NCBI RefSeq assembly: GCF_047229345.1
Contig: NZ_JBFTER010000007.1
Coordinates: forward strand, 1-64,000
Direction: 5' to 3'
From: Cellulomonas_A sp047229345
Lineage (GTDB): Bacteria; Actinomycetota; Actinomycetes; Actinomycetales; Cellulomonadaceae
Length of the DNA: 64,000 bases
The notes below the pieces were generated by a model, which ran no database searches, was not told the origin of the DNA, and saw nothing but the letters and a program-made list of their open reading frames with translations. Numbering within the stretch: the first letter of the stretch is position 1; every line of letters begins with the position of its first letter. Made by a program: the position numbers and the translations under genes. Shown here piece by piece: positions 6,978-16,502 of this stretch.

Positions 6978-9900
6978 ATGGACGTGCGTGCAGGCCGGCG
7001 TGGTGTCGGCGTCGTGGTGGGTCGGGCGCTCGTGGTCGCGGTCGCGGCCACGTCGATCAGCCTCGTGCCGGTCGGCGCGGGGGTGGCGGTCGCCGAGACG
7101 CCGGTGGCGACCGAGGGGGCTCCGCCGGTCGAGCGGCCGCTCCCCCCGACCGCCGTCCGAGCAGGCGACGGGCTCGACGCGCCGGTCGTGCCGCCCGCGG
7201 TCGACGCCGCCGCTGTCCCCGGTGACGAGGCGGCCTCGCCGCGCGTCGCCTGGTGGCCCGGCGCCCTCGCCGCTCCCGAGCTGCTCGTGCCGGCCGCGGA
7301 CGCCGCCGACCCCGCCGACGTCCCCGAGCCGGCGGCCCCGCCGGCCCCGGGTGCCGTCGTGGCCGAGGGTGCCGCGACCGGCGTGCTGCTCCGGTCCGGC
7401 TACCTGCTCGGCGACACGTCGCTCGTGACGTACTTCGACGCCGACGTGGCCGACGGCGACCCGACCTCCTGGGCGCGCTGGTTCGCCACGGTGACCGACG
7501 CCGCGACGGGCGCGACGCAGGTGTCCGGCTACCTGGACCGCGACGACCTGGCCCGGTGCGGCTCCCCGCGCGAGTTCTGCCGCAGCTTCGGTGCCGCCGA
7601 CGGCTGGGTCCTCGACGCGACGCGCACCTACACGGTGACGATCACGGTGCTCGACGAGGCGGGGGAGCGCGCGGACTCGGCACCCTCCGCTGCGGCCCGC
7701 CCGCGCACGACCGTCGTCCCGCCGAGCCTCTCGGCCGAGCAGGCGGCCGGCTGCGCGTGCCCCAACGTCCTCGGGCGCACCGTCGACGGCCAGGAGCTGC
7801 GCGGTGCGCTCGTGAACACCGGGACCGGCGCGTTCAACCGCACCGAGGCCGACCTGACGATGTCCGGCTTCGGCATCCCGTTCCAGGCGGTGCGCTTCTA
7901 CTCGTCCGCGAACCCCGGCGTCGGCATGTTCGGCGCGGGCTGGACGTGGACGTACGACGCCCGGGTCGAGGCCGGCGACGGTGCGGACGCGGTGCGGGTG
8001 CGCGCGGAGGACGGCGCGGAGGCCGTCTACACGCGGGCCGCCGACGGCTCCTACGAGCGGCCGGCCGGCGTGCGCGCGGTGCTGACCGACCGCCCGGGCG
8101 GCGGCTGGGTCCTGACCCCGCCGGACCAGCGCCGGCTCGAGTTCGACGCGAACGGCGTGCTGCTGTCCGTCGAGGACGCCCGCGGCCACGGCGTCACGCT
8201 CGCCTACGACAGCGCGGGCCTGCTCACGACCGTCACGGACGCCGCCGGTCGGGTCGTCCGCATCGAGAACCGCCGCGACGTCGAGGCGATCAGCAGGATC
8301 ACGCTGCCCGACGGGCGCAGCGTGCAGTTCGACTACGACCAGGGTCGCCTCGCGAAGGTCCAGGACGCGCGCGGCCTGACGTGGAGCTACCGGTACTCCG
8401 GCGGCCGGCTCACCGAGGTCACGAACGCGCGCGGCAAGCGGGACGTCGCCAACGTGTACGACGCGGACGGCCGCGTCACGCAGCAGACCGACGCGTCGGG
8501 TGCCGTGAGCACGTTCGCCTGGGACGCGGGTGAGCAGGTCGCCACCACGACGGACCCCGACGGCGTCGTCTCGCTCGACGGCTACCGCGACAACGTGCTG
8601 CTGTACTCGCGCAACGGCAACGGCGAGACGGTCACCTACCGCTACGACGCCCGCCTGAACGAGGGCCTCGTCGTCGACCCCGACGGCAACCAGGCGGCGG
8701 CGTCGCACGACCCGAACGGCAACCCGGTCGAGCGCGTGGCCCCGGCCCCGTTCGAGTACGTCGAGCGCAACGCGTTCGACGCGGGCAACAACCTCACGTC
8801 GCACACCGACGGCCGCGGCAGCACCTGGTCGTACGCGTACAACGCCGAGCAGGAGCTCACGAGCCAGAGGGACCCCGAGCAGTCCGACGGCTACTCCTAC
8901 GTGTACGACGCGCGGGGCCTGCTGTCGCGGCGCACGGACCCGCGCGGCAAGGTCACGCGCTACGAGTACGACGCGGCGGGCAACCGCACCGCAGAGGTCG
9001 CGGCGACCGGCCGACGCACCGAGTTCACGTACGACGCGACGGGCCGCATGGTGTCGGTCGTCGACCCCCGCGGCACGGTCGCGGGTGCGAGCAAGGACGC
9101 CTACCGCACGCGCGTCGTGTACGACCACCAGGACCGCGTGCTCGAGCGGTTCGACCCGGGCAAGAGCGTCCCGGTCCGCACGACGTACGACGAGCTCGGC
9201 AACGTCGTCGTCGTGACCGACCAGCTCGCGAACTCCTACCGGTACACGTACGACGACTCGGGCCGGCTCGTCACGCTCAAGGACCCGGTCGGCAACGTCA
9301 CGGAGCACACCTACACGAAGGCGGGCCGGACGTCGTCGGTCACCGACGGCGAGGGCAACCGCACGTCGTGGACCTACGACGGCCAGGGTCGGGCGAAGAC
9401 CGAGACGCTGCCGCTCGGCAACCAGGCCCGGCGCGACGGCGAGTCCGAGGCGGAGGCGAAGGCTCGGCGCACCGCGTACACGACGACGTTCCACTACGAC
9501 TTCCGCGGCAACCTGATCCGCGCGGAGCGCCCGGACCCGCAGGGCCGGCCGGTGCAGGTCGACACGCGCTTCGACGAGCTGGGCCGTCCGGTCCAGCAGA
9601 TCGACGAGCTCGGGGCGACGACGGGGATCGGCTACGACCCGTCCGGTCACGTCACGAACATCTCCGACGAGACGGGCCAGGACCTCGGCTTCACGTACGA
9701 CAAGGCCGGCCGCCGCACGGGTGGCTCCGGCGTCGAGTCACCCGCGCGCATCGAGTACGACCAGGCCGGCAACCCGACGCGCCAGGTCACCGCGTCGGGC
9801 GGCGTCATCACGTGGGAGTACGACGACGACGGACGCCCGGTGGCGGTCACCGAGCCGCGCGGCCACGTCGCGGGCGCCGACCCGGCCGCGTTCACGACCC

Positions 9901-12900
9901 GCTACACCTACGACCCGTCGGGCAACCTCGTCGAGGTCCGCGACCCGCTCGGTCACGTCACGAAGGCGGCCTACGACACGTCCGGGCGGCTGTCGTCGAC
10001 GACCGACCCGACCGGCTCGGCCGTGCGGTACGGCTACGACGCCGCAGACCGGCTGACGTCCGTGCTCGGGCCCGACGCGAGCGGTGAGCAGCAGTCGCTG
10101 CGCTACCTGTACGACGCGAACGGGCAGGTCATCAAGCGCCGCGACCCGCTGGGTCACGAGGCGGCGCTCGAGTACGACCGCGCCGGACGCACCAAGGCGA
10201 CGACCGACCCGCTGGGCCGGCGCCGCGAGTACGTGCACGACGCGAACTCCAACCTCACCCAGCTCGTCGCCGCGCGGGTCGTGGAGGGCGACCCGCGGGT
10301 CGACCCGAACCGGGAGGCCCGCACGGTCCTGTTCGACTACGACACGCTCGACCGGCTCACGTCGAAGCAGCTCGGGGCCGACGGGCAGGTCTTCACGTAC
10401 GGCTACGACGCGAAGAACCGTCTCGTCTCGCTCGCCGACCCGAGCGGCGTGCGCGAGCACGCGTTCGACGCGACGGGACTGCTGACGGGGGTGACGCGCA
10501 CGGGTGTCGACGGCGCCGTCGAGCAGTTCACGTACGCCTACGACGACCAGGACAACCTGACGTCACGCACGTACCCGGACGGCACGACCGTCGCCGCCAC
10601 CTACGACGTCGCCGACCGCCTCACGTCGCTGACCGCGACCCGGGGCGGGACGAGCGCGGCGTACGGCTTCGGCTACGACGTCGCCAACCAGCTCACGGCG
10701 ATCACGTTCCCGGAGTCCACCGGGCTGACCGAGGACCGGGAGTACGACGCGGCGGGTCGGATGACCCGGGTCGCCACGACGCGTGCGGGTGGCGAGGTCG
10801 TCTCGTCGCACGACCTGGACCTCGACGCCGCCGGGAACCCCACCCGGATCTCGGCGGCGCGGACCACGACACCCGGCGGCACCCCGGTGACGGAGACCAC
10901 GGCCTACGCCTACGACAAGGCGCACCGCCTCACCTCCGCGTGCTACGGCGCCGAGAGCTGCACCCCGGGCGCGTCGGCGACGCAGCGGTTCGACTACACC
11001 TACGACCTGGTCGGGAACCGGGCCGCGCAGAAGATCACCACCGCGACCGGAACCGCGAGCACCGCGTACACCTACGACGCGGGGGACCAGCTCACGCGCG
11101 AGGTCACGTCGGTCACCGGGACGGTCACCGGTCTGGGCGACGTGCGCGCCGGCACCCGGGAGTTCACCTACGACGCCGAGGGCAACCAGACGCGCGCGGG
11201 TGACGAGCGGTACTCCTACAACCTCGACGGGTCGCTTGCCTCGGCGACGGCCCGGGGGAGCTCGACGCAGTACGCCTACGACGGCGCGGGGATGCGGCTG
11301 GGGTCGGTCACGCGGCCGGAGGGCGAGACCGCCGGTGCGAGTACGGCGACCGCCTGGTCCTGGGACGTCGCGGCCGGGATGCCGCTGCTCGCGACCGAGG
11401 CCCTGTCAGGTCTCGACGGGGACGGGGCCGAGACGTCGTCGTCCACCACCTCGTTCCTGTACGCGCCCGACGGGTCACCGCTCGCGCTGCTCGGCGGAGG
11501 GGCGACCGAGGAGGGCGAGCAGCCCGGCACGTTCTCGGCCTACGTCCGCGACTGGCTCGGCGGCGTGTCGGGGGTCGTGTCGCAGACCGGTGTGCCGCAG
11601 TGGGCCTACGACCACGACCCGTTCGGCAACCCGCGCGGCACCGACCTGGTGGACGGTGGCCGACAGCTCGACCCCGGGGCGCCCACGAACCCGCTGCAGT
11701 ACGCGGGAGGCTACCGGGACGTCACCCAGTCCGACCGGTACCAGCTGCGGGCACGCAACTACGACTCGTCCACGGGCCGGTTCGACTCGATCGACCCGGT
11801 CGCCGGGTCCGGGCAGAACGCCGCGGTGTCGTCGTACGCGTACGTCGCGAACCGACCGACGTTCACGACGGACCCGACGGGCAAGCGGCCCGACGACGCC
11901 ACGGGCACGGACGCGGGCGTCACGACGACGACGGACCCGTTCGCGGGTCAGCGCGAGGCGGCGAAGAAGGCCGTCGCCGAGGCGGAGGCGCTCGTCTCCC
12001 AGATCGGCGACGAGATCATCTCGCTGGTCATGGACCTGATCGGGGTCACGGACGCGAGGAAGTGCATCTCCGAGGGCGACGTCGGGGCCTGCATCTCGAC
12101 CGCTCTGAACGCCGTGCCCTGGGGCAAGCTCTTCAAGGCGGCGAAGGTCGCGATCAAGGCGGTCGGGGTCGGCAAGCGTCTCGTCGAGGGGTACTCCAAG
12201 CTCAAGGCGGCCCGGCGAGCCCTCGACGACATCCCGAAGGCGACGCCGACGAAGGTCACGCCCGACGCCGCCGCGGTCACGAAGGCGAACACCGCGGCCA
12301 AGCAGGCGCAGGACGCCGCCGCGTCCACCAGGACCGTCGCGACGAGGACCTCGAAGGAGGTCGCGTCGGCGAAGAAGGCCAACGCGAAGGCGCAGGCGCG
12401 CGCCGCGGACGACGTGGCGGAGACAGGAGCCCGGGCCTGCTCGTTCGACGGTTCGACGCCCGTCCTGATGGCCGACGGTTCCCGCAAGCCGATCGCGGAG
12501 ATCGAGGTCGGTGACGACGTCGTCGCTTCGGACCCGGAGACCGGGGAGCGAGGCGCACGCGACGTCGAGCACGTCTTCGTGCACGAGGACACCGTCACCG
12601 ACCTGGCTCTCGCCGGCGGCGAGGTTCTCGCGACGACGGAGGACCACCCGTTCTGGTCGGTGACCGACCAGAGGTTCGAGCGGGCCGACGAGCTCGCGGC
12701 CGGCGAGCTGGTCCTCACGGCCGACGGTCGCGTCCTCGCGGTGAGCGGTCTGCGGGTCACCACCGCGCGCGCAGCTCTCGCCTACAACCTCGAGGTCGCC
12801 GGGGTCCACACGTACCACGTCGGTGCTGACGAGGTTCTCGTCCACAACGCGTGCCGCACGTTCTCGAGCCTCACGCCGTCGGGGGTCATCCCCGACACGG

Positions 12901-13184
12901 CCGGCGTCTACGTGATCGAGATGAAGGACGGGATGGTGTACGTCGGCTCGGCGACCCTCCGGAACACGATCCACCGGCGCTTGCACCGCGCCTTCACCGA
13001 CAGCACGCACGCCGTCGCCAGCGCGGGCTACAAGGTCTCGGACGTCGCACAGATCCGGACGATCCCCGTCCCCGGCGGAGCGCCGGCGCAGATCCACAAG
13101 ATGGAGCAGGCGCTGATCGACTCCTACGGTGGGTGGCGCGGTTCGACGTTGCTGAACCGCTCGAACGTTCCCGGCGTGCCCTGA
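6978..13184 (+). CDS. RHS-repeat polymorphic toxin with Hint and C-terminal GIY-YIG nuclease domains
   Basis: A 2068-residue secreted giant. Residues 1-39 look like a signal peptide with an Arg-rich n-region and an Ala/Val-rich core. A DUF6531-type domain lies near 260-340 (NTGTGAFNRTEADLTMSG), then dozens of YD repeats (YDAAGNRT-like, spaced 20-25) to about residue 1540. The RHS-associated core spans about 1541-1640 (RARNYDSSTGRFDSIDP). A hydrophobic and then Ala/Lys-rich linker follows. From Cys1821 a Hint autoprocessing domain (CSFDGSTPVLMADG) ends in VLVHN at 1953-1957. The last ~110 residues are a GIY-YIG nuclease: GVYVIEMKDG at 1976, YVG at 1988-1990, Arg-rich helix, catalytic-type Glu2043 (HKMEQALID), Asn2060 (LLNRSN). 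The inferred action is that the RHS shell carries the tip nuclease, Hint cleaves it off, and it cuts nucleic acid in rival cells. The next gene, 23 bases on, is the likely antidote. Confidence 0.9.
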   Translation: MDVRAGRRGVGVVVGRALVVAVAATSISLVPVGAGVAVAETPVATEGAPPVERPLPPTAVRAGDGLDAPVVPPAVDAAAVPGDEAASPRVAWWPGALAAPELLVPAADAADPADVPEPAAPPAPGAVVAEGAATGVLLRSGYLLGDTSLVTYFDADVADGDPTSWARWFATVTDAATGATQVSGYLDRDDLARCGSPREFCRSFGAADGWVLDATRTYTVTITVLDEAGERADSAPSAAARPRTTVVPPSLSAEQAAGCACPNVLGRTVDGQELRGALVNTGTGAFNRTEADLTMSGFGIPFQAVRFYSSANPGVGMFGAGWTWTYDARVEAGDGADAVRVRAEDGAEAVYTRAADGSYERPAGVRAVLTDRPGGGWVLTPPDQRRLEFDANGVLLSVEDARGHGVTLAYDSAGLLTTVTDAAGRVVRIENRRDVEAISRITLPDGRSVQFDYDQGRLAKVQDARGLTWSYRYSGGRLTEVTNARGKRDVANVYDADGRVTQQTDASGAVSTFAWDAGEQVATTTDPDGVVSLDGYRDNVLLYSRNGNGETVTYRYDARLNEGLVVDPDGNQAAASHDPNGNPVERVAPAPFEYVERNAFDAGNNLTSHTDGRGSTWSYAYNAEQELTSQRDPEQSDGYSYVYDARGLLSRRTDPRGKVTRYEYDAAGNRTAEVAATGRRTEFTYDATGRMVSVVDPRGTVAGASKDAYRTRVVYDHQDRVLERFDPGKSVPVRTTYDELGNVVVVTDQLANSYRYTYDDSGRLVTLKDPVGNVTEHTYTKAGRTSSVTDGEGNRTSWTYDGQGRAKTETLPLGNQARRDGESEAEAKARRTAYTTTFHYDFRGNLIRAERPDPQGRPVQVDTRFDELGRPVQQIDELGATTGIGYDPSGHVTNISDETGQDLGFTYDKAGRRTGGSGVESPARIEYDQAGNPTRQVTASGGVITWEYDDDGRPVAVTEPRGHVAGADPAAFTTRYTYDPSGNLVEVRDPLGHVTKAAYDTSGRLSSTTDPTGSAVRYGYDAADRLTSVLGPDASGEQQSLRYLYDANGQVIKRRDPLGHEAALEYDRAGRTKATTDPLGRRREYVHDANSNLTQLVAARVVEGDPRVDPNREARTVLFDYDTLDRLTSKQLGADGQVFTYGYDAKNRLVSLADPSGVREHAFDATGLLTGVTRTGVDGAVEQFTYAYDDQDNLTSRTYPDGTTVAATYDVADRLTSLTATRGGTSAAYGFGYDVANQLTAITFPESTGLTEDREYDAAGRMTRVATTRAGGEVVSSHDLDLDAAGNPTRISAARTTTPGGTPVTETTAYAYDKAHRLTSACYGAESCTPGASATQRFDYTYDLVGNRAAQKITTATGTASTAYTYDAGDQLTREVTSVTGTVTGLGDVRAGTREFTYDAEGNQTRAGDERYSYNLDGSLASATARGSSTQYAYDGAGMRLGSVTRPEGETAGASTATAWSWDVAAGMPLLATEALSGLDGDGAETSSSTTSFLYAPDGSPLALLGGGATEEGEQPGTFSAYVRDWLGGVSGVVSQTGVPQWAYDHDPFGNPRGTDLVDGGRQLDPGAPTNPLQYAGGYRDVTQSDRYQLRARNYDSSTGRFDSIDPVAGSGQNAAVSSYAYVANRPTFTTDPTGKRPDDATGTDAGVTTTTDPFAGQREAAKKAVAEAEALVSQIGDEIISLVMDLIGVTDARKCISEGDVGACISTALNAVPWGKLFKAAKVAIKAVGVGKRLVEGYSKLKAARRALDDIPKATPTKVTPDAAAVTKANTAAKQAQDAAASTRTVATRTSKEVASAKKANAKAQARAADDVAETGARACSFDGSTPVLMADGSRKPIAEIEVGDDVVASDPETGERGARDVEHVFVHEDTVTDLALAGGEVLATTEDHPFWSVTDQRFERADELAAGELVLTADGRVLAVSGLRVTTARAALAYNLEVAGVHTYHVGADEVLVHNACRTFSSLTPSGVIPDTAGVYVIEMKDGMVYVGSATLRNTIHRRLHRAFTDSTHAVASAGYKVSDVAQIRTIPVPGGAPAQIHKMEQALIDSYGGWRGSTLLNRSNVPGVP

Positions 13185-13207
13185 TCGACGGCTGGAGGAG
13201 GAAGCTG

Positions 13208-13786
13208 ATGGACGACGAGCGCTTCTGGGCACTCATCGACGAGGCCGTCGAGCGTGCGAGCCGCACCGGTGGTGCCTCGGCGGTGGCGGGGAGTGAGGTC
13301 AGCGACGTGCTTGTGGACCGGGCCGCACCCGACGAGGTGGTCCGCTTCACCCGGCACGCGGACGTGGTCGCCGGCCGGGCCGCGACGTGGGACCTGCTGG
13401 CGGCGTGCCACCTGATCGACGGGTGGCACTCCGACGACGCCTTCCGCGACTTCCGGGACTTCCTCGTCCTCGCCGGCCGGGCGGTGTTCGAGCGCGCCGT
13501 CGAGGACGCGGACTCGCTCGCCGAGCGCGCGCCGCTCGTGCTCGGACGGCGGGACGGCCGTCTCGCCCCGGAGCCGGTCGACGACCTCGCCCGGACCGCC
13601 TGGGCGCGGCTGACGGGGTCGGACGACGAGGACGACTGGTTCGAGGCGGTCGCGGCCGCCGCACCGGAGGCCGGGGGCGGCTCTGGCGGCGCCGGGCTGC
13701 GAGGAAGGCCGTGGGAGTCCTGGGAGCGGCGTGAGTACGACAGCCGGCTCCCTGCTCTGGTCTCGCTGGTCGGCCTGCGCGGCTGA
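13208..13786 (+). CDS. DUF4240-domain protein, candidate immunity protein for the GIY-YIG toxin
   Basis: 192 residues. ATG 13208 is chosen because GGAGGAGGA at 13194-13202 is an ideal ribosome-binding site five bases away. The N-terminus MDDERFWALIDEA and the central WDLLAACHLIDGWHSDDAFRDF, followed by FLVLAGRAVFERAVEDADSL, match the DUF4240 pattern. The C-terminal ~45 residues are acidic and then Gly/Arg-rich. It is cytosolic, without signal or membrane segments. It starts 23 bases after the toxin stop, the usual place of an immunity gene, and is acidic as many nuclease-binding antidotes are. The immunity role is inferred from context; DUF4240 itself has no known function to my knowledge. 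Its stop lies inside a 16-base tandem repeat. Confidence 0.75.
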   Translation: MDDERFWALIDEAVERASRTGGASAVAGSEVSDVLVDRAAPDEVVRFTRHADVVAGRAATWDLLAACHLIDGWHSDDAFRDFRDFLVLAGRAVFERAVEDADSLAERAPLVLGRRDGRLAPEPVDDLARTAWARLTGSDDEDDWFEAVAAAAPEAGGGSGGAGLRGRPWESWERREYDSRLPALVSLVGLRG

Positions 13787-13806
13787 CGGTCTGCGCGGCT
13801 GACGGC
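13775..13806 (+). repeat. Two tandem copies of a 16-base unit over the DUF4240 stop codon
   Basis: CTGCGCGGCTGACGGT (13775-13790) is followed at once by a copy differing only in the last base (13791-13806). The first copy contains the TGA stop of the candidate immunity gene. It may be a small duplication scar next to the truncated DUF418 gene. Confidence 0.7.
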
Positions 13807-14601
13807 CTGTGTCGACGGGCTGCGGCGCGCGACGAGGATCGCGAGCGCCGCCAGCAGCAGACCCGTGCACGTGTCGGTGTGCGGCAGGTCGAGCAGGTGG
13901 CCCGCGCCGGACATGAGGAACGTCGCGGTCACGTCGTTCGTCAGTGCCGTGCGCCCGAGCGGCGCGAGGACGGCGGTCAGCAGCGGACGGGCGGGGGTCG
14001 CCAGCAGCACGAGCGTCCCGGTGACGTACGCGCCGGCCATGAGCCCGCCCGTGACGCCCGACGAGTGGCTCGACCAGGTCTCGGTGATCTCGCCGACGTG
14101 CCACGGGATCGCGCTGCCGGCGAGGACGGCGAACACCAGGAACACCGGACCGCTGCCGCGCAGCGTCGGTCGGCCCATGCGCTCGACGACGCCGTACCGC
14201 ACGAGCGCGGAGCCGACGAGGAAGAGCCCGGGGACGAGCGGCAGCCCGCCCTCGAAGAGCCACAGCGCGAGCGCGACGCCGAGCGCTCCGCCGACGGCGA
14301 CGAGCCACCGCGGGAGCCAGGAGGACGGGAGCAGCACGAGCAGCCCGAGCACCGCGTACTGGCTGAGCGCCTCGCCGGGGTGCAGGCACGCGTGCCCGAT
14401 GCCGAGGGGCAGCAGCAGGAGCAGGCGGCGGAGCAGCAGGACGCGGGGGTTCGGGGCGCCGCGCCGGGTCGCGGACTCGAGGAACAGCGTGAACCCGATG
14501 CCGAACAGCAGCGAGAAGATCGGGAAGAAGCGCTGGTGCGCGAGCAGCTCGATCCAGCCGCTCGGGTTCCCCAGCGTCGCCGGAGGGTTGGCGTCCGTCT
14601 C
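13800..14601 (-). pseudogene. DUF418-family membrane protein, remnant truncated at both ends
   Basis: Reading the minus strand from 14601 gives clear DUF418-like sequence: HQRFFPIFSLLFGIGFTLFL, LLLRRLLLLLPLGIGHACLH, PGEALSQYAVLGLLVLLP, and later LAPLGRTALTND. A TAG at 14604-14602 stands directly upstream in this frame, and no start or first transmembrane helix is found before it. At the other end the homology fades near base 13830, just before the DUF4240 stop, so the final helix and the usual RFRYGPLEWLWR-type end are missing. The open frame then runs on meaninglessly antisense through the immunity gene. The pattern fits a gene cut at both ends by rearrangement around the toxin cassette. An internal ATG at 14352 could only make a shorter fragment. 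Confidence 0.72.
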
Positions 14602-14718
14602 CTAGTCGAACCGGCGGCGCGGGTGGTGGGGGTCACGCGACCAGCCTCGTGCGCGGTCCCAGGCGGCGCGCCCGTCCGTGGACCCCCGCCCGGTGCGCTC
14701 GCTCCGCCCCGGGACGGA

Positions 14719-14759
14719 CGAGGCGTCCACCCGCAGGACCCCTGCGGTTGGACGCCTCG
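14719..14759 (-). terminator. Terminator after the DUF885 gene
   Basis: A stem of 19 pairs with one mismatch and a 3-base loop. The arms are 14719-14737 and 14741-14759, ending in CGAGGCG / CGCCTCG. It lies 16 bases downstream of the DUF885 stop on the minus strand. Confidence 0.7.
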
Positions 14760-14774
14760 CGTGCGTCGTCCGGC

Positions 14775-16493
14775 TCAGACCAGCGCGGTCCGCAGCACGT
14801 CGAGCGGCAGACCACCGAGCGCGAGCGCGCGCTTGTGGAACTCGCGCAGGTCGAACTGCTCGCCGCGCGCGCGGGCGGAGGCGGCGGCGTCGTCCCGCGC
14901 CTGCTCCCAGAGCCGCTGGCCGACCTTGTAGGACGGCGCCTGCCCGGGCCACCCGAGGTAGCGGTTGAGCTCGAAGCGGATGAACGCCTCGGGCATGTTG
15001 ACGTTCGCGAGCAGGAAGTGCCACGCCTTGTCGGCGTCCCACGTGCCGCCGCCCCACCGCTCGGGCGCGGGCAGGCCGAGGTGGACCCCGATGTCCAGCA
15101 CGACGCGCGCGGCACGCATGCGCTGACCGTCGAGCATGCCCAGGCGGTCGCCCGGGTCGTCCATGAAGCCCAGGTCGGCCATGAGGCGCTCGGCGTACAG
15201 CGCCCAGCCCTCGCCGTGCCCCGAGACCCAGCACGCGAGCCGGCGCCAGGAGTTCAGCGTCGCGCGCTCGTGGACGGCCTGGCCGACCTGGAGGTGGTGC
15301 CCGGGGATGCCCTCGTGGAAGACCGTCGTCTTCTCGCGCCACGTGTTGAAGGTCGTGACCGACGGCGGGACGGACCACCACATGCGCCCGGGCCGCGTGA
15401 AGTCGTCGCTCGGGCCGGTGTAGTAGATGCCGCCGTTCTGGGTGGGCGCGATGCGGCACTCGAGCGTGAGCAGCGGCTCGGGGATGTCGAAGTGCGTGCC
15501 GTTCAGCGCGGCGATGGCGCCGTCCGACGTCTCCTGCATCCAGGCGCGCAGCGCGTCCGTGCCGTGCAGGGTGCGGGTCGGGTCGGCGTCGAGCGCGGCG
15601 ACGGCCTGCTCGACGGTCGCGCCGGGCCCGGCGATCTGCGCCGCGACCGCCTCCTGCTCGGCGACGACGCGGGCGAGCTCCTCGAGCCCCCACTGGTACG
15701 TCTCCTCGAGGTCCACCGTCGCCCCGAGGAAGTAGCGCGACCAGAGCCCGTAGCGCTCGCGGCCCGCGGCGTCGGCCTGCGGGGCCTGCGGGGCGAGCTC
15801 GTCGCGCAGGAACGTCGTGAGCTGCGCGTAGGCCTCGCGCGCGGCGGCGGCACCGCGCTCGAGCTCGGCGCGCACGAGCGAGCACGACGCGGACTCGTCG
15901 AGCGCCGCGGCGACGTCGGGACCCTGGACGTAGGTCGTGAAGAAGGAGGTCGACGGGTCGGCGAGCTCGGTCGCCTGCTCGATGGCCTCGCGCACCTGGC
16001 GGACGGCGGCGACGTGCCCCTGCGACGCGGCGAGGCGCAGCGACTCGATGTAGCCCGCCATCGAGTCCGGGACCGCGTTGAGGCGGGCGGCGACGTTCTC
16101 CCACGCCTCGACGGTGCCGGTCGGCATGCTGTCGAACACGTCGCGCAGGCCCTGGACGGGCGAGGCGATGTTGTTGAGGCTCGCGAGGTTCTCGCCGGCC
16201 GCATCGAGCTCGAGCTCGAGGCCCAGGCGCTCGCGCATCGCGGACAGCGTGACCTCGTCGACCTCGTCGGCCGGCGCGTGCGCGTCGAGCGCGACGAGCG
16301 TGCTGCGCGTCGCGTCGGCGCGCGCGGCGTGGCCCGCGGGGGACAGGTCGGTCATCTCGTGGTCGAACCCCGCGACGCCCATCTCGGTCGCGAGGACGGG
16401 GTCGAGGCGCGCGACCGTTATGACGTGCGCGTCGGCGATCGCGTCGATCGGGGTGGGTTCGCGGCGGCTGCTGAGGTGCTGGTTCGTGCTCAC
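14775..16493 (-). CDS. DUF885-family protein, putative zinc metallopeptidase
   Basis: 572 residues, the usual size for the family. The signature HEGIPGHH at 393-400 (inside TTVFHEGIPGHHLQVGQ) is a HExxPGHH zinc-site motif that groups DUF885 with M32-like carboxypeptidases. A downstream Glu-containing helix (CWVSGHGEGWALYAERLM) could supply the third ligand. It has no signal peptide or membrane segment, so it is probably cytosolic. The neighbours are the TetR gene, 9 bases upstream on the same strand, and the DUF418 remnant. Substrate unknown. The terminator-like hairpin after it suggests transcription ends here. Confidence 0.85.
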   Translation of the reverse strand: MSTNQHLSSRREPTPIDAIADAHVITVARLDPVLATEMGVAGFDHEMTDLSPAGHAARADATRSTLVALDAHAPADEVDEVTLSAMRERLGLELELDAAGENLASLNNIASPVQGLRDVFDSMPTGTVEAWENVAARLNAVPDSMAGYIESLRLAASQGHVAAVRQVREAIEQATELADPSTSFFTTYVQGPDVAAALDESASCSLVRAELERGAAAAREAYAQLTTFLRDELAPQAPQADAAGRERYGLWSRYFLGATVDLEETYQWGLEELARVVAEQEAVAAQIAGPGATVEQAVAALDADPTRTLHGTDALRAWMQETSDGAIAALNGTHFDIPEPLLTLECRIAPTQNGGIYYTGPSDDFTRPGRMWWSVPPSVTTFNTWREKTTVFHEGIPGHHLQVGQAVHERATLNSWRRLACWVSGHGEGWALYAERLMADLGFMDDPGDRLGMLDGQRMRAARVVLDIGVHLGLPAPERWGGGTWDADKAWHFLLANVNMPEAFIRFELNRYLGWPGQAPSYKVGQRLWEQARDDAAASARARGEQFDLREFHKRALALGGLPLDVLRTALV

Positions 16494-16502
16494 GCAGCGA
16501 CC

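Noticed and set aside
6834..9650. A 938-codon minus-strand open frame opposite the RHS gene
   Set aside because: High GC content leaves few stops; the composition is Val/Arg/Asp-rich with no domain, while the plus strand has regular YD repeats.
11948..12763. Possible intein inside the RHS protein
   Set aside because: The Hint domain is followed by a toxin tip rather than the continuation of an interrupted host domain, so it is an autoprocessing domain and not a splicing intein.
12994..14389. Long minus-strand open frames running from the DUF418 remnant through the DUF4240 gene
   Set aside because: Only the part above ~13830 shows family resemblance; the rest is the antisense shadow of the immunity and toxin genes.
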